Shown here in pieces: positions 54,455-63,902 of a stretch of DNA of 64,000 bases. Made by a program: the position numbers and the translations under genes. The stretch is from Ignavibacteria bacterium (GTDB lineage Bacteria > Bacteroidota > Ignavibacteria > Kapaibacteriales > UBA2268): NCBI GenBank assembly GCA_026417135.1, contig JAOADV010000003.1:114255-178254 (forward strand), written 5' to 3'. Below the pieces are notes generated by a model. That model did no database searches and had not been told where the DNA came from. It saw nothing but the letters and a program-made list of their open reading frames with translations. Each line of letters starts with the position of its first letter. Positions within the stretch are counted from its first letter, which is position 1.

Positions 54455-55447
54455 ATGGGAATATTCGACAAGTTTAAAGAGAAGTTATCTGGCTTCTTTG
54501 CAACTTCCCCCGAAAATGTAACAGTTGAAAAAGTCAAATCTGGACTTAGCAAAACCCGAACGAATATTTTCGAAAAAATTAAAAAAGCCATTGGTTTCGG
54601 AAGAAAGATAGATGATAATTTGCTCTATGAAATCGAAGAAATTCTTATTACATCAGATATTGGAGTCGAGGCAACAGACCAAATCATCCAATCTCTTCAA
54701 CGAGCTGCAAAAAGCAAGGATATTTTTTCTTCCGAAGATGTTTTCGAGCTTCTTAAATTGGAAATAATATCTCTTTTGGAAAAATCTGCTCAATCTATTA
54801 ATTCAAATCCATTTCAAATTGACGAAAACAACAAACCTCATACTATTTTAGTTGTAGGTGTCAATGGAGTTGGTAAAACAACCACCATAGGCAAATTAGC
54901 ATACAATTTTAAGAAACTAAACAAAACAGTGTTAATTGGTGCAGCCGATACGTTTCGCGCAGCAGCAAACGAACAACTTGAAATTTGGGCCGAACGCGCT
55001 GGAGTTCCACTTATCCAACAACGACAAGGCGCCGACCCCGCCGCTGTAGCTTACGACACCCTTCACTCGGCAATTTCAAGAAAAATCGATATTGTAATAC
55101 TCGACACAGCTGGACGATTGCACAACAAAGCAAACCTAATGGCTGAACTTGCAAAAATTGACCGCGTCTTGAAAAAACTTAAACCAAATGCCCCAGACGA
55201 AGTACTCTTAGTTTTAGACGCAACTACTGGACAAAATGCAATTCAACAGGCTCGCGAATTTACAAAAGTTACTCCTATTACTGGACTTGTTCTTACCAAG
55301 CTTGATGGAACTGCAAAAGGTGGCGTTATTATTCCCATTGCAATGGAATTTAAAATACCAGTTAAGTTTATTGGCGTCGGAGAAAAAATCGACGATTTAC
55401 AACCATTTAATCCAGTTCTCTTTGTGGAAGCATTGTTCGAAAATTAA
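54455..55447 (+). CDS. ftsY: Signal recognition particle receptor FtsY
   Basis: About 330 residues from ATG 54455 (MGIFDKFKEKLSGFF); a TTG at 54434 is rejected because it overlaps the promoter. The NG domain has G1 VVGVNGVGKTTTIGKLA, G2 DTFRAAANEQLEIW, G3 LDTAGRLHNK and G4 TKLDGTAKGG. The acidic A-domain of E. coli is absent and the protein starts with a membrane-binding amphipathic helix. It receives SRP-ribosome complexes at the membrane, feeding the Sec translocon to which the nearby SecDF belongs. Confidence 0.96.
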   Translation: MGIFDKFKEKLSGFFATSPENVTVEKVKSGLSKTRTNIFEKIKKAIGFGRKIDDNLLYEIEEILITSDIGVEATDQIIQSLQRAAKSKDIFSSEDVFELLKLEIISLLEKSAQSINSNPFQIDENNKPHTILVVGVNGVGKTTTIGKLAYNFKKLNKTVLIGAADTFRAAANEQLEIWAERAGVPLIQQRQGADPAAVAYDTLHSAISRKIDIVILDTAGRLHNKANLMAELAKIDRVLKKLKPNAPDEVLLVLDATTGQNAIQQAREFTKVTPITGLVLTKLDGTAKGGVIIPIAMEFKIPVKFIGVGEKIDDLQPFNPVLFVEALFEN

Positions 55448-55838
55448 TCCTTCTACAATAAATATTATTTAGTCATTCCTACCTCTAAGCAAAGATTTGT
55501 GATTCTATACTTTTTTGGGGAATTGCCCCTTAACCTCGAGGCAAGTATCATTTCATTATTCAGAACTAATCTTAGATTATGAACAAGACCAGACAAAAAG
55601 TTTATTCAAAAAAACAAAATTGGCTTTGCATTAGTCAAATTCGAAATTTAAAAATAGAGTTCCAATCAAGTTTTCAAAAAAATCATTCCAAATATATCAC
55701 TACAATAAAAGGAACAAAAGCTTCCAGCTTTTGGAATGAACTTTGAACAGGCAAGATGCCCGTTCTACTATTAGTTCCATAAATTAAGAGTATTCGGAAA
55801 GACTAATCAAAACAACAAGTTAGTCTTTTATAATTAAA
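55448..55838. other. Long intergenic region carrying a REP-like element
   Basis: A 391-base gap between convergent ftsY and the histidine kinase gene. It contains the hairpin element at 55711-55778 listed separately. The remaining sequence is AT-rich with no gene or RNA seen. GAGGCAAGTA at about 55541-55550 also occurs near 50850, but it is too short to call a repeat. Confidence 0.5.
55711..55778. repeat. REP-like double-hairpin palindromic element
   Basis: Outer inverted ends GGAAC (55711-55715) and GTTCC (55774-55778) enclose two hairpins. The first is CAAAAGCT-TCC-AGCTTTTG at 55715-55733 with perfect 8-bp arms. The second, at 55745-55765, has GAAC-A-GGC and GCC-C-GTTC arms around AAGAT. 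Sequences of the AGGCAAGATGCC type are known as dispersed intergenic repeats in several bacterial groups, including cyanobacteria. I see only this copy in the window, so its dispersal in this genome is inferred. Confidence 0.6.
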
Positions 55839-57599
55839 TTATTGATGTAATTCGGACCCTAAAGGAAGTGTAAAGTAAAAAGTAGTTCCGGCATTTAAAC
55901 GGCTTTCGACCCAAATTTTGCCTCCATTTTTCTCTACATATTCTTTACAAATAATTAAACCCAAACCAGTTCCAGCTTCGTTTCTTGTGCCTCGAGACGA
56001 AATTGAAGTGTCAATCCTAAACAATTTACCTAACACTTCTGGTGGTATGCCAATCCCATTATCTTCTACAGAGACAAGGCAGTGATTATTTTGCTTATCG
56101 ACTTGACAACCGAGACGAACAAAGCCACTTTCGTTTGTGAACTTAATAGCATTACTCAGAAGATTTCGAAGGACTATTGTAATCATATTTATATCGGCAA
56201 AAACTTCGATATTTCCGTCAATTTCATTATACAATTTGATTTTCTTATTCTCAGCTTGCAATTTCAGCTGTTCTATAACCATATCTGCTACATATTTAAT
56301 ATTAAAACTATGGGGCTGGTAGGGTGTTTTATTTCGTTGAGATAATGACCACTGAAGCAAATTCTCTAACAATTCATAAACTGAATTTGCAGAAGTGTTA
56401 ATAGCTTGTAAAAACTCAATCTTTTCATCATCGGACAACTTATAGTAATTCTCGCTAAGATGCTCCATAGCGGATTTAAAAGATGCCAAAGGATTTTTCA
56501 AATCGTGGGCAATTATCGAGAAAAGCTTATCCTTGGTAGCATTCAAAGTCTTTAGTTCTTCGTTAAATTCTTTAAGCTCTTCGTTTTGCTGTAATATTAA
56601 CTTATTATTCTGCTCAATACTTTGTACCATATTGTTGAAGAAATCCCCAAGAAGCGAAAATTCATCATTTGTTTGCAAAGCAACTTTCACCTTTAGATTT
56701 CCTTTCGCTACTTGAAGTGTAGCCTTCTGAAGCTCGGATACTGGTTTAGTGATTGTTCTGGCATAGAATAATGTCAATAATATGCCAAACAGGATTGCCA
56801 CGATAACAATTGGGCTAGTTATTTGATGCGCAATTTCAGCCTGTTGATTGAGAATGAAGTACTTATTTTTGAATAAAGAATCCAACTTTCTTTCGTTTTC
56901 TTGAATAGAAAGGTAAGAAGCTTTCAAATTTTGGTAAACTTCCAAATACTTATCAAAACTACTGATATAGTTTCTTAGATAGATATTTGCAGAATCTTGC
57001 GCCCTATAAACTCGATTTAACCGATTTGCTAAAAGTTTTATATTCTCTTTGACTTTTTCTGCATACTCTTTTTTGTGCCTCATCATAAAATCTTTTTCCC
57101 TTCTCCGGGCTTGTAAAAGATAGTATAAAGAAGCAAAGTCCTTCGACTTAAAAAGCAATTTTTCCAACTTATGAATATTCGAGCGAAAGTGACCTTCGAG
57201 ACCAACATCCTCGGTTAAACCAATCTCTTTTAAATTTTTAATGAATGAATTTATATTATCCCGATATTCTTTAAATTCATCGATAAATACTGTATCCTCT
57301 GTCAGCTCTGTAACCCGTGATAAATCATCCATAAATTGAAGTATACGTCGAATTTTAGATGTGTCGTCGGCAAAAGTCAAATGTAAATTTTCGCGCATTC
57401 TTCTTTCCATCGAGGATATGTTCTTACTTATTTCGTTATAATTAATAATCAGCTCTGTAAATTTATCCTTAAAGGAAAGTCTATTGTAAGAATAGAAAAA
57501 CAATATCCAAACTATTACAATAACAATTACAAGAATTCCCGACAAAAGTAATAACTTAAAAAACAAAGGAAAGTTAATTTTCTTGCTAATTGCTTCCAT
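55839..57599 (-). CDS. Sensor histidine kinase with HAMP domain
   Basis: A 586-residue kinase. TM1 is at about 14-34, then a long helical periplasmic sensor region (about 40-260, four-helix-bundle type), TM2 at 262-282, HAMP at 283-335 with a coiled coil after it, HisKA with IIAHDLKNPLASFKSAMEHL (His near 365) and HATPase_c with N box NLLSNAIKFTNE, G1 DNGIGIPPEVLGKLF and G2 GTGLGLIICKEYVEKNGG. No response regulator is adjacent, so it is an orphan. It is divergent from secD. The ligand is unknown. Confidence 0.93.
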   Translation of the reverse strand: MEAISKKINFPLFFKLLLLSGILVIVIVIVWILFFYSYNRLSFKDKFTELIINYNEISKNISSMERRMRENLHLTFADDTSKIRRILQFMDDLSRVTELTEDTVFIDEFKEYRDNINSFIKNLKEIGLTEDVGLEGHFRSNIHKLEKLLFKSKDFASLYYLLQARRREKDFMMRHKKEYAEKVKENIKLLANRLNRVYRAQDSANIYLRNYISSFDKYLEVYQNLKASYLSIQENERKLDSLFKNKYFILNQQAEIAHQITSPIVIVAILFGILLTLFYARTITKPVSELQKATLQVAKGNLKVKVALQTNDEFSLLGDFFNNMVQSIEQNNKLILQQNEELKEFNEELKTLNATKDKLFSIIAHDLKNPLASFKSAMEHLSENYYKLSDDEKIEFLQAINTSANSVYELLENLLQWSLSQRNKTPYQPHSFNIKYVADMVIEQLKLQAENKKIKLYNEIDGNIEVFADINMITIVLRNLLSNAIKFTNESGFVRLGCQVDKQNNHCLVSVEDNGIGIPPEVLGKLFRIDTSISSRGTRNEAGTGLGLIICKEYVEKNGGKIWVESRLNAGTTFYFTLPLGSELHQ

Positions 57600-57838
57600 T
57601 TGAAGAAAAGATTTTTTTCCGAGGTATAAATTTTCAAATTACTTTATTTGGATTAAAAAAAAGTTAAAAAAAAAATTGCGTTCCCTTAATTTTCACCAAA
57701 TTTTAATGTATTACATTGTCCATCGGAAATGTATTCTTCCAATTTCGCCTAAACTAAGTAGGTAAAAATATTGTATTAAGTTTAATTTCAATTGACAAGC
57801 TTGCTATCACTTTTGTTGGTTTTGAGTTGAATTTCTTG

Positions 57839-57846
57839 TAATTTTG
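57839..57846 (+). promoter_or_regulatory. -7 promoter element (TAATTTTG) of secD-secF
   Basis: Plus-strand TAATTTTG, 29 bases before ATG 57876, with a TTG at 57816-57818 exactly 20 bases upstream as a candidate -33 element. This is the best-formed protein-gene promoter in the window. Confidence 0.6.
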
Positions 57847-57875
57847 TGTTTTTTTGGAACTTGTGGAGATAATTG

Positions 57876-59987
57876 ATGAAAAAATCCATAGGAAAAATAC
57901 TTTTGATAGTCTTACCAATTGTTTTTGCAATTATTCTGCTATATCCAACTTATAGAGTAAGCGAAATTGAATCCACCAAAGAAAAATATATACAACAAGC
58001 AAAGAATGCTAAAAGCCCAGAGGATTCGCTTCAAATACTCGAAAGATTTGAAAAGGAGTACGGCAAAGAATTACTCGAAGCGAAAACAAGACGAATCAAG
58101 CTTGGTTTAGACCTCCGGGGTGGTATGTATGTTACTTTGGAAGTCGACATTGTAAAAATGTTAGAAGATTTAGTGCAAAAAGATGCAATAGATGACATCT
58201 TTATGCAAGTTCTTGAAAAGACCAAAAATGATGCAAAAAATTCCAATGATGATATAATAGACATATTTAACAAAAATTTTGAAGAAATAGCTAGACCAAA
58301 ACGAAAATTTTTATCGGATTACTACGATTTTGGCGGGGATGCACTTCTTAGTGAAGAGAGAATTTTGGAAAAATTGCGTGAAAATGCAGACGAAGCTATT
58401 GAACAAGTACTTCAAGTTATTCGTCAAAGGGTTGATAAGTATGGAATCTCTGAACCAACAGTGCAAAAAGTTGGTGGTAGAAGAATAATTTTAGAATTAC
58501 CTGGAGTTACCAACGAAGCAGAGATGAAGCAACTTCTTCAAACTACTGCTCGTTTAGAATTTAAACTAGTCCGGAACGACGAAAACTTGCTTGCCGCGTT
58601 CTACAAAATCGACGAGTTCTTAAAAAAAGAAAAGGAAATAGCTAAATCTAATGAAATTTCGAAAGTCGATACCTCTCAAAAAGTAGCTCCAACAAGTGGG
58701 AAAGAACTTTCACAAAACGTTGATACCTTGCAAGCACAAGGCTCTACGGACACGACAAAAGCAACCGAACCAGACACAGCTGACCCCTATGCTGGAATGG
58801 CACAAGAAGAAAAGTCTCGCCGTTATATCGAAGACCACCCGTTTACAACTTTATTTATCACAAATTACCTTCCGCCAGATGCTGAAAGAGGCCAGTGGCA
58901 ACGAGATGTTCGGTTCTACTATGCTTCGCAAGTTCCAAAAGGGGAATACGATTTTCAAATTTTCGAAGATGTTTGGAAAAAATTCGAAGAAATTATCAAC
59001 CGAAAGGAAGTTCGAGCATTACTTCCTTATGATATTGAAATTCTACGCGGTGCAAAACCAGAAATAATCAAAGACCAAACTGGTAAAGAATTCAAGCTGT
59101 ATAACTTTTTTGGATTGAAGAAAGACCCAGAGTTAACTGGCGAAGTTATTGTCGACGCTATTGCAACTTACGACCCACAAACAAATCAACCAATTGTTAC
59201 TATGGCAATGACAAGCGAAGGAGCAGACCGATGGGCAAAAATCACTGGAGCTAACATAAAAAAGCGAATTGCAATAGTTCTCGACAATCTGGTTTATTCC
59301 GCACCAGTAGTACAAGATAAAATAATCGGTGGTCATTCTCAAATTACTGGAATGAGTAGTCCCGAAGAAGCAAAACTTCTTAAAATCGTTTTGAAAGCGG
59401 GTGCATTAAAAGCTCCTGTTCAAATAGTTGAAGAACGAATCATTGGACCATCTTTGGGCGAGGATTCAATCCAAAAAGGGATTAGGTCCTTAATTCTTGC
59501 TGGTATCTTGGTTTTGTTGTTTATGATGGTTTACTATTCAACTGCTGGGCTTTTCGCAAATGTAGCAGTTTTAATAAACATAACATTAATTGTTTCAATC
59601 ATGGCTGCTTTTCAAGGAACACTGACGCTTCCGGGAATTGCTGGTATAATTTTAACAATAGGTATGGCCGTCGATGCCAATATCTTGATTTACGAAAGAG
59701 TTCGGGAGGAGTTGGCTAAAGGTCGCTCCTACCGCTCCGCAGTTGACGAAGGATTCACCAAAGCTTTATCCGCTATTTTAGATTCAAACATCACGACTTT
59801 TCTAACAGCAATAATTCTTTACTTTTTCGGTGCTGGTCCTATCCAAGGTTTTGCAATGACCTTGATGATTGGAATTATAACAACTCTCTTTACTGCTCTT
59901 TTAATCAGCAAAGCCTTCTTCCAAATTTCATTTAACCTGGGGGTTACAAGTTTAAGTTTTGGACAACCTAAAACTGTTGTTTCGTAA
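57876..59987 (+). CDS. secD: Protein translocase subunit SecD
   Basis: About 703 residues from ATG 57876 (MKKSIGKILLI), preceded by GGAG. TM1 is followed by GLDLRGGMYVTLEVD (the D-family P1 start), RQRVDKYGISEPTVQ, a Thr/Gln/Glu-rich insert (about 255-310), the P1 head, GPSLGEDSIQKGI before TM2, and TMs 2-6 containing GMAVDANILIYERVREEL. SecD with SecF uses the proton or sodium gradient to pull proteins out of the Sec channel. The insert is larger than in E. coli. secF follows after 14 bases. Confidence 0.96.
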   Translation: MKKSIGKILLIVLPIVFAIILLYPTYRVSEIESTKEKYIQQAKNAKSPEDSLQILERFEKEYGKELLEAKTRRIKLGLDLRGGMYVTLEVDIVKMLEDLVQKDAIDDIFMQVLEKTKNDAKNSNDDIIDIFNKNFEEIARPKRKFLSDYYDFGGDALLSEERILEKLRENADEAIEQVLQVIRQRVDKYGISEPTVQKVGGRRIILELPGVTNEAEMKQLLQTTARLEFKLVRNDENLLAAFYKIDEFLKKEKEIAKSNEISKVDTSQKVAPTSGKELSQNVDTLQAQGSTDTTKATEPDTADPYAGMAQEEKSRRYIEDHPFTTLFITNYLPPDAERGQWQRDVRFYYASQVPKGEYDFQIFEDVWKKFEEIINRKEVRALLPYDIEILRGAKPEIIKDQTGKEFKLYNFFGLKKDPELTGEVIVDAIATYDPQTNQPIVTMAMTSEGADRWAKITGANIKKRIAIVLDNLVYSAPVVQDKIIGGHSQITGMSSPEEAKLLKIVLKAGALKAPVQIVEERIIGPSLGEDSIQKGIRSLILAGILVLLFMMVYYSTAGLFANVAVLINITLIVSIMAAFQGTLTLPGIAGIILTIGMAVDANILIYERVREELAKGRSYRSAVDEGFTKALSAILDSNITTFLTAIILYFFGAGPIQGFAMTLMIGIITTLFTALLISKAFFQISFNLGVTSLSFGQPKTVVS

Positions 59988-60001
59988 ATAAAGGTGTATA
60001 G

Positions 60002-60949
60002 ATGCAATTTTTTAGAAAACCAAACATCGACTTTATAGGAAAACGAAGACTTTTCGCTACTTTGTCCGCAACTTTTGTTGGAATTTCCATACTCTTGATA
60101 ATTTTTATTGGGTTCAGAGCTGGTATAGATTTCACTGGCGGGACAGAAATAGCAATTCAAGTCGAAAAGCATTTGGAAACGGATAAACTCCGTAGTTTGC
60201 TATCCCAAGCAAAACTTTTTCCTGATGAAATTAAATCATTTGGCGAAGTCAATCAATTCCTTCTACGATTTAAAGAAACCGGTGAAAATGCCCTTTTAGT
60301 CGAAAATAAACTAATTGAAACGCTGAAAGATTATAATTCGACAATACTTAAAAAGGACACTATCGGTCCAAAGATAGGCGCCGAACTGCGTTTCCAAGCT
60401 TTGATTGCAATTTTGCTTTCCATCATTGCAATTTTGATTTACATTGGAATACGTTTTGAATTTACCTTTGGATTCGGTGCTATAACTGCATTAGTTCACG
60501 ATGTCATTTTTACTCTGGGTGTAATTATAATTTGCGACAGACTTGGTATTCTAAATTTAGAAATTAATCAAGGAATTTTAGCTGCTTTGCTAACAGTTAT
60601 GGGTTATTCGGTAAACGACACCGTAATTGTCTTCGACAGAATTAGGGAAAATAGAGAAAAACAAAAAGGCATCCCTTTTGCAAAAATAGCAAATCAAAGC
60701 ATTAACGAAACATTAAGTAGAACCGTTATAACAACATTGACCGTGTTAATTGTTTTGATTGTAATGATTTTCTTCTCTGGTCCTGTGCTTCAAGGTTTCG
60801 CATTTACAATGACTGTCGGTATAATTATTGGTACATACTCTTCAATATTTATTGCAACACCATTTGTTCTTTGGTATATGAAAAATATTCGAAAATTGAC
60901 AGTAGAAGAAGAAATACCAGCTAAACAATCTGCTCCAGCAAAAGCCTAA
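60002..60949 (+). CDS. secF: Protein translocase subunit SecF
   Basis: A 315-residue SecF. GIDFTGGTEIAIQVEK follows TM1; GPKIGAELRFQALIAIL starts the TM2-6 block; MGYSVNDTVIVFDRIRENRE carries the conserved ion-pathway Asp; six helices in total. The C-terminal tail is Ala/Pro/Lys-rich. It is the partner of the adjacent SecD. It is convergent with the GHL15-like gene, 35 bases apart. Confidence 0.96.
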   Translation: MQFFRKPNIDFIGKRRLFATLSATFVGISILLIIFIGFRAGIDFTGGTEIAIQVEKHLETDKLRSLLSQAKLFPDEIKSFGEVNQFLLRFKETGENALLVENKLIETLKDYNSTILKKDTIGPKIGAELRFQALIAILLSIIAILIYIGIRFEFTFGFGAITALVHDVIFTLGVIIICDRLGILNLEINQGILAALLTVMGYSVNDTVIVFDRIRENREKQKGIPFAKIANQSINETLSRTVITTLTVLIVLIVMIFFSGPVLQGFAFTMTVGIIIGTYSSIFIATPFVLWYMKNIRKLTVEEEIPAKQSAPAKA

Positions 60950-60984
60950 TTTGTTATTCTTTTTCGTTCGAACTGTTTGGTATT

Positions 60985-63873
60985 CTACCAATTCACCAAA
61001 AAAGGAAAGACAAGAATTTCATTTTCAAATTGCACTTGAAGGAGATAGGGTCCATTTGCTAAAGTTGAGCAAAGTAGCCAAAATGGTATTACATTCATAT
61101 CGGGGTTGATAGGTATAGTAAATTCCTTAAACTTTCTTCCGTATATATCGAAGATTCTGAAATATAAAGTTAAGTTTTCCTGCGAATAAATAGATATAAA
61201 ATCTTGTCGATTGCTACTTATTACACTTGGAACATTAATTTTAATACCTTTCTTTTCCGAAACAAAAGTAGTTGTTGTATCGAATTCACCCACAAAAATA
61301 TTATCGAACCAGACGGTACCAGAATGTGCTCTAAATAAACAATAAACCCTTCCATTACGGACAGGTTTAGGTGGGTAATATACGGTCGAAGAAAATTCCC
61401 AATCGTGTGTACCAGTCGAAAACCTTGTTGTTTTACCATACCAAGGTTGACCATCTGTAAAAAAGAAATCCACATAAACAGAATAATTATCATCCTTCGA
61501 GCCCGAAACATTCTCCGCTTTGGACCAACCGGAAACAACCAATGGTTTCGCCACGCTTTGATTTATTGAAATAGCAGTAAATACCCCACCAGAGTCGGTA
61601 ATTCTGGGGTTTTCGACTTTTACAGAACGGGAAAAGTGTTGAGCATTTATTCCAGATGTATCGTAAATAAATCTATTATACGCTGGAGTCCAAAAATCGG
61701 GAATGCCGTCTAAATCCACATCGAATTCGAAGCTAAAATTTTGCACAAGGTTCAACGTATCAACATTTACTAACTCTGGCTTAGCATAAGCCACAGCCAT
61801 AAGTCCAGTTGTTGATAAAGCTACAATCGGTATCCTTACATTTTTTAGAGTTGCTCCTTCTGGAACATATATTTCAGCACTATATTCAACGAATTTATCA
61901 CTTGCTGGGGTGCCATCGTTTGCCAATACAACATCTTCGAGTTTCCCCAACCCTGTCAAGTCTGCATAAACATACAAAGGAAGATTTGGATTACTCTTAA
62001 AGTGGTTCGAAGATGAATCGGCACATTCAACGCTAATTTTTACTAAAAGCCCCCGTGGATTATTCCCGTAAATGTGGACTCTTGGATTTCTCAAGAATGG
62101 CGATGTCAATTTCGTAGAGTTGGCTTGTCCTTTCAATATTATCTTTGCACTTCTGGGTTTCAATACTGAATCGGAAATTATAGTAAAAACTCGCCCACCC
62201 TCAATTGTCAATAAAGTATCGACCGAAACTTCGGGTAAACCAGAAAGGTGAGGCAGCAATACATTGTTTTTTTCACTTGGATTAACATAAACAGTACAAT
62301 TTTCGAATTCACGAACATAATAAGGCCTTTCAATATTATCAAATGAACGCAATTCCTCAATTGAATTTTTGGGAGTCTTCAAAGGGTTACCAACTGGTAT
62401 ATCGAACTCTGGAAAATGCGCAAAAGTTTGATAATTTTCTGCATTGCCAAAATAAGACTTTTCCCCAGCAACAAGCAAGAACGAAGCAAAAGAAAACAAT
62501 CTTGGCTCCCTCGACTTATTTCTCAATCCACTCAAAGCGAGCCAATCTTTCTTGTATAAATTTTGGCATTTTATACCAAGATTACAGCTCAGTTTCCAAT
62601 AAGATTCTGTTGCATAGCTTCCCCAAGTGGAATGAGCAAATCCTTCGAGCATACCACCATCGGTATGTTCCAAGAAACGTAAAGATGGTTCACCCCACAA
62701 TCCATTAAAATAGAAAATTCTATTTCCAATCTCCCTTTTAACGTCCCTTAAAAGAATTGCTACATTCTCAATCCACGCAGAGTCGGAATAATTCAATGGC
62801 GGGAACACATCCACACCCCACAGACCAATTCTTTCCCAGGTATCATCGGCAAATAGACCATTATAGCCCCTTGTAAAAGCACTTAGAACTTGGCTGATAT
62901 AATTTTTACGCCATTTTTCGCTACCCACATCCATAACAAAAAAACTATATGTTTCGTTCCTTATTCTGTTGTTTGGATTTGTTGTCCAAAAGCCACTCTT
63001 GGGATAGCGGTAAACCTTACCGTCTTTATAGCAAAGAAGATATAATTCAATTCCAGCACGAACCAGATTTTCTGTGTCAATCAAAAAGATTTGAATAGTA
63101 TCGAGGTTTGTCTTGAAAATTTTAGTTTCAGAAGAATCGAAATTGTTATTCTTATTATAATCGGCAAACAAATAAACAGAATCGGGAATATATGGAGTTA
63201 CCAACTTGAAGATAAAATAACTTAATGTTGAATTACTTCTTTCGATAAAACTTGAATAAAGCCTAACGGGAACATACACTGGAATACTATCCTTGTATTC
63301 TAACTTAACTGGGAAACCATATGACAACTCTGTTGTATCATTATAAATAGTTTTAACCATAGCCCATCGAGCAGACTTGGGGAGGGATATTTCCAGTTCG
63401 GTACTCTTTACTATAGTATCGACTGGGCTAAAATTAGATGTTGAATCGAAACTCCAATAAACCCGATAAGCAATGTTAGCAGTAGTATCGAATCGTCGGT
63501 CAGCCATCCAATATAACTTCCATCGCTTGTCGAAAGTTACGGTTAACGAAGAAGGTTCAGAACAATGCAAAAATGCATCTTCTTCCAAATTCATTTTAGG
63601 AAATTCAGGCAAATATGTGTTTAAAGCCACAACGTCTTTATAAAACAGAATCAAGTAGTTTTTATCAAGTTTGCGAAGCAGAGAAATTTCTTGTCGACTT
63701 GCTTCATCCAAAAAAGCAAACCTTTTGTAAGCTAACTTAGTTAAAAAATGATTATTCCTAATGGCATAATAATTAACCAGATAGCTTTTACAACCACGAG
63801 GAGCATAATCAATACTTTGCGATGTTAAATTTACAGAGCTCAAAAGAAAAAGAATAATTAAAATCGAAAACAT
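60985..63873 (-). CDS. Secreted putative glycoside hydrolase (GHL15-like) with carbohydrate-binding-like domain and type IX sorting tail
   Basis: A 962-residue protein with a signal peptide (MFSILIILFLLSSVNL). A beta-rich region (100-300) is followed by a TIM-barrel-like segment at about 305-560. FVMDVGSEKWRKNYI, GYNGLFADDTWERIGLWGVD and MLEGFAHSTW resemble the putative GHL15 family, with acidic residues (DD, E) at strand ends. A jelly-roll carbohydrate-binding-like domain (about 709-861, VQNFSFEFDVDLDGIPDFW) precedes a C-terminal sorting domain (about 880-962, FRIFDIYGRKFKEF, LANGPYLLQVQF). Likely acts on an extracellular polysaccharide; activity untested. Confidence 0.78.
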   Translation of the reverse strand: MFSILIILFLLSSVNLTSQSIDYAPRGCKSYLVNYYAIRNNHFLTKLAYKRFAFLDEASRQEISLLRKLDKNYLILFYKDVVALNTYLPEFPKMNLEEDAFLHCSEPSSLTVTFDKRWKLYWMADRRFDTTANIAYRVYWSFDSTSNFSPVDTIVKSTELEISLPKSARWAMVKTIYNDTTELSYGFPVKLEYKDSIPVYVPVRLYSSFIERSNSTLSYFIFKLVTPYIPDSVYLFADYNKNNNFDSSETKIFKTNLDTIQIFLIDTENLVRAGIELYLLCYKDGKVYRYPKSGFWTTNPNNRIRNETYSFFVMDVGSEKWRKNYISQVLSAFTRGYNGLFADDTWERIGLWGVDVFPPLNYSDSAWIENVAILLRDVKREIGNRIFYFNGLWGEPSLRFLEHTDGGMLEGFAHSTWGSYATESYWKLSCNLGIKCQNLYKKDWLALSGLRNKSREPRLFSFASFLLVAGEKSYFGNAENYQTFAHFPEFDIPVGNPLKTPKNSIEELRSFDNIERPYYVREFENCTVYVNPSEKNNVLLPHLSGLPEVSVDTLLTIEGGRVFTIISDSVLKPRSAKIILKGQANSTKLTSPFLRNPRVHIYGNNPRGLLVKISVECADSSSNHFKSNPNLPLYVYADLTGLGKLEDVVLANDGTPASDKFVEYSAEIYVPEGATLKNVRIPIVALSTTGLMAVAYAKPELVNVDTLNLVQNFSFEFDVDLDGIPDFWTPAYNRFIYDTSGINAQHFSRSVKVENPRITDSGGVFTAISINQSVAKPLVVSGWSKAENVSGSKDDNYSVYVDFFFTDGQPWYGKTTRFSTGTHDWEFSSTVYYPPKPVRNGRVYCLFRAHSGTVWFDNIFVGEFDTTTTFVSEKKGIKINVPSVISSNRQDFISIYSQENLTLYFRIFDIYGRKFKEFTIPINPDMNVIPFWLLCSTLANGPYLLQVQFENEILVFPFLVNW

Positions 63874-63894
63874 ATCATTACCCCTTTTTTGTTA

Positions 63895-63902
63895 CAAAAT
63901 TA
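63895..63902 (-). promoter_or_regulatory. -7 promoter element (TAATTTTG) of the GHL15-like gene
   Basis: Minus-strand TAATTTTG, 21 bases before ATG 63873, with TTTG 22 bases upstream (63925-63928) as a possible -33 element. Confidence 0.55.

Noticed and set aside
55448..55838. Search for a small RNA or small protein in the long intergenic gap
   Set aside because: Apart from the hairpin element there is no promoter word, RNA fold or coding signal I could defend.
60977..60991. TTGGTA-TTC-TACCAA palindrome between secF and the GHL15-like gene
   Set aside because: A 6-bp stem without a T tract, partly inside coding sequence; not enough for a terminator.
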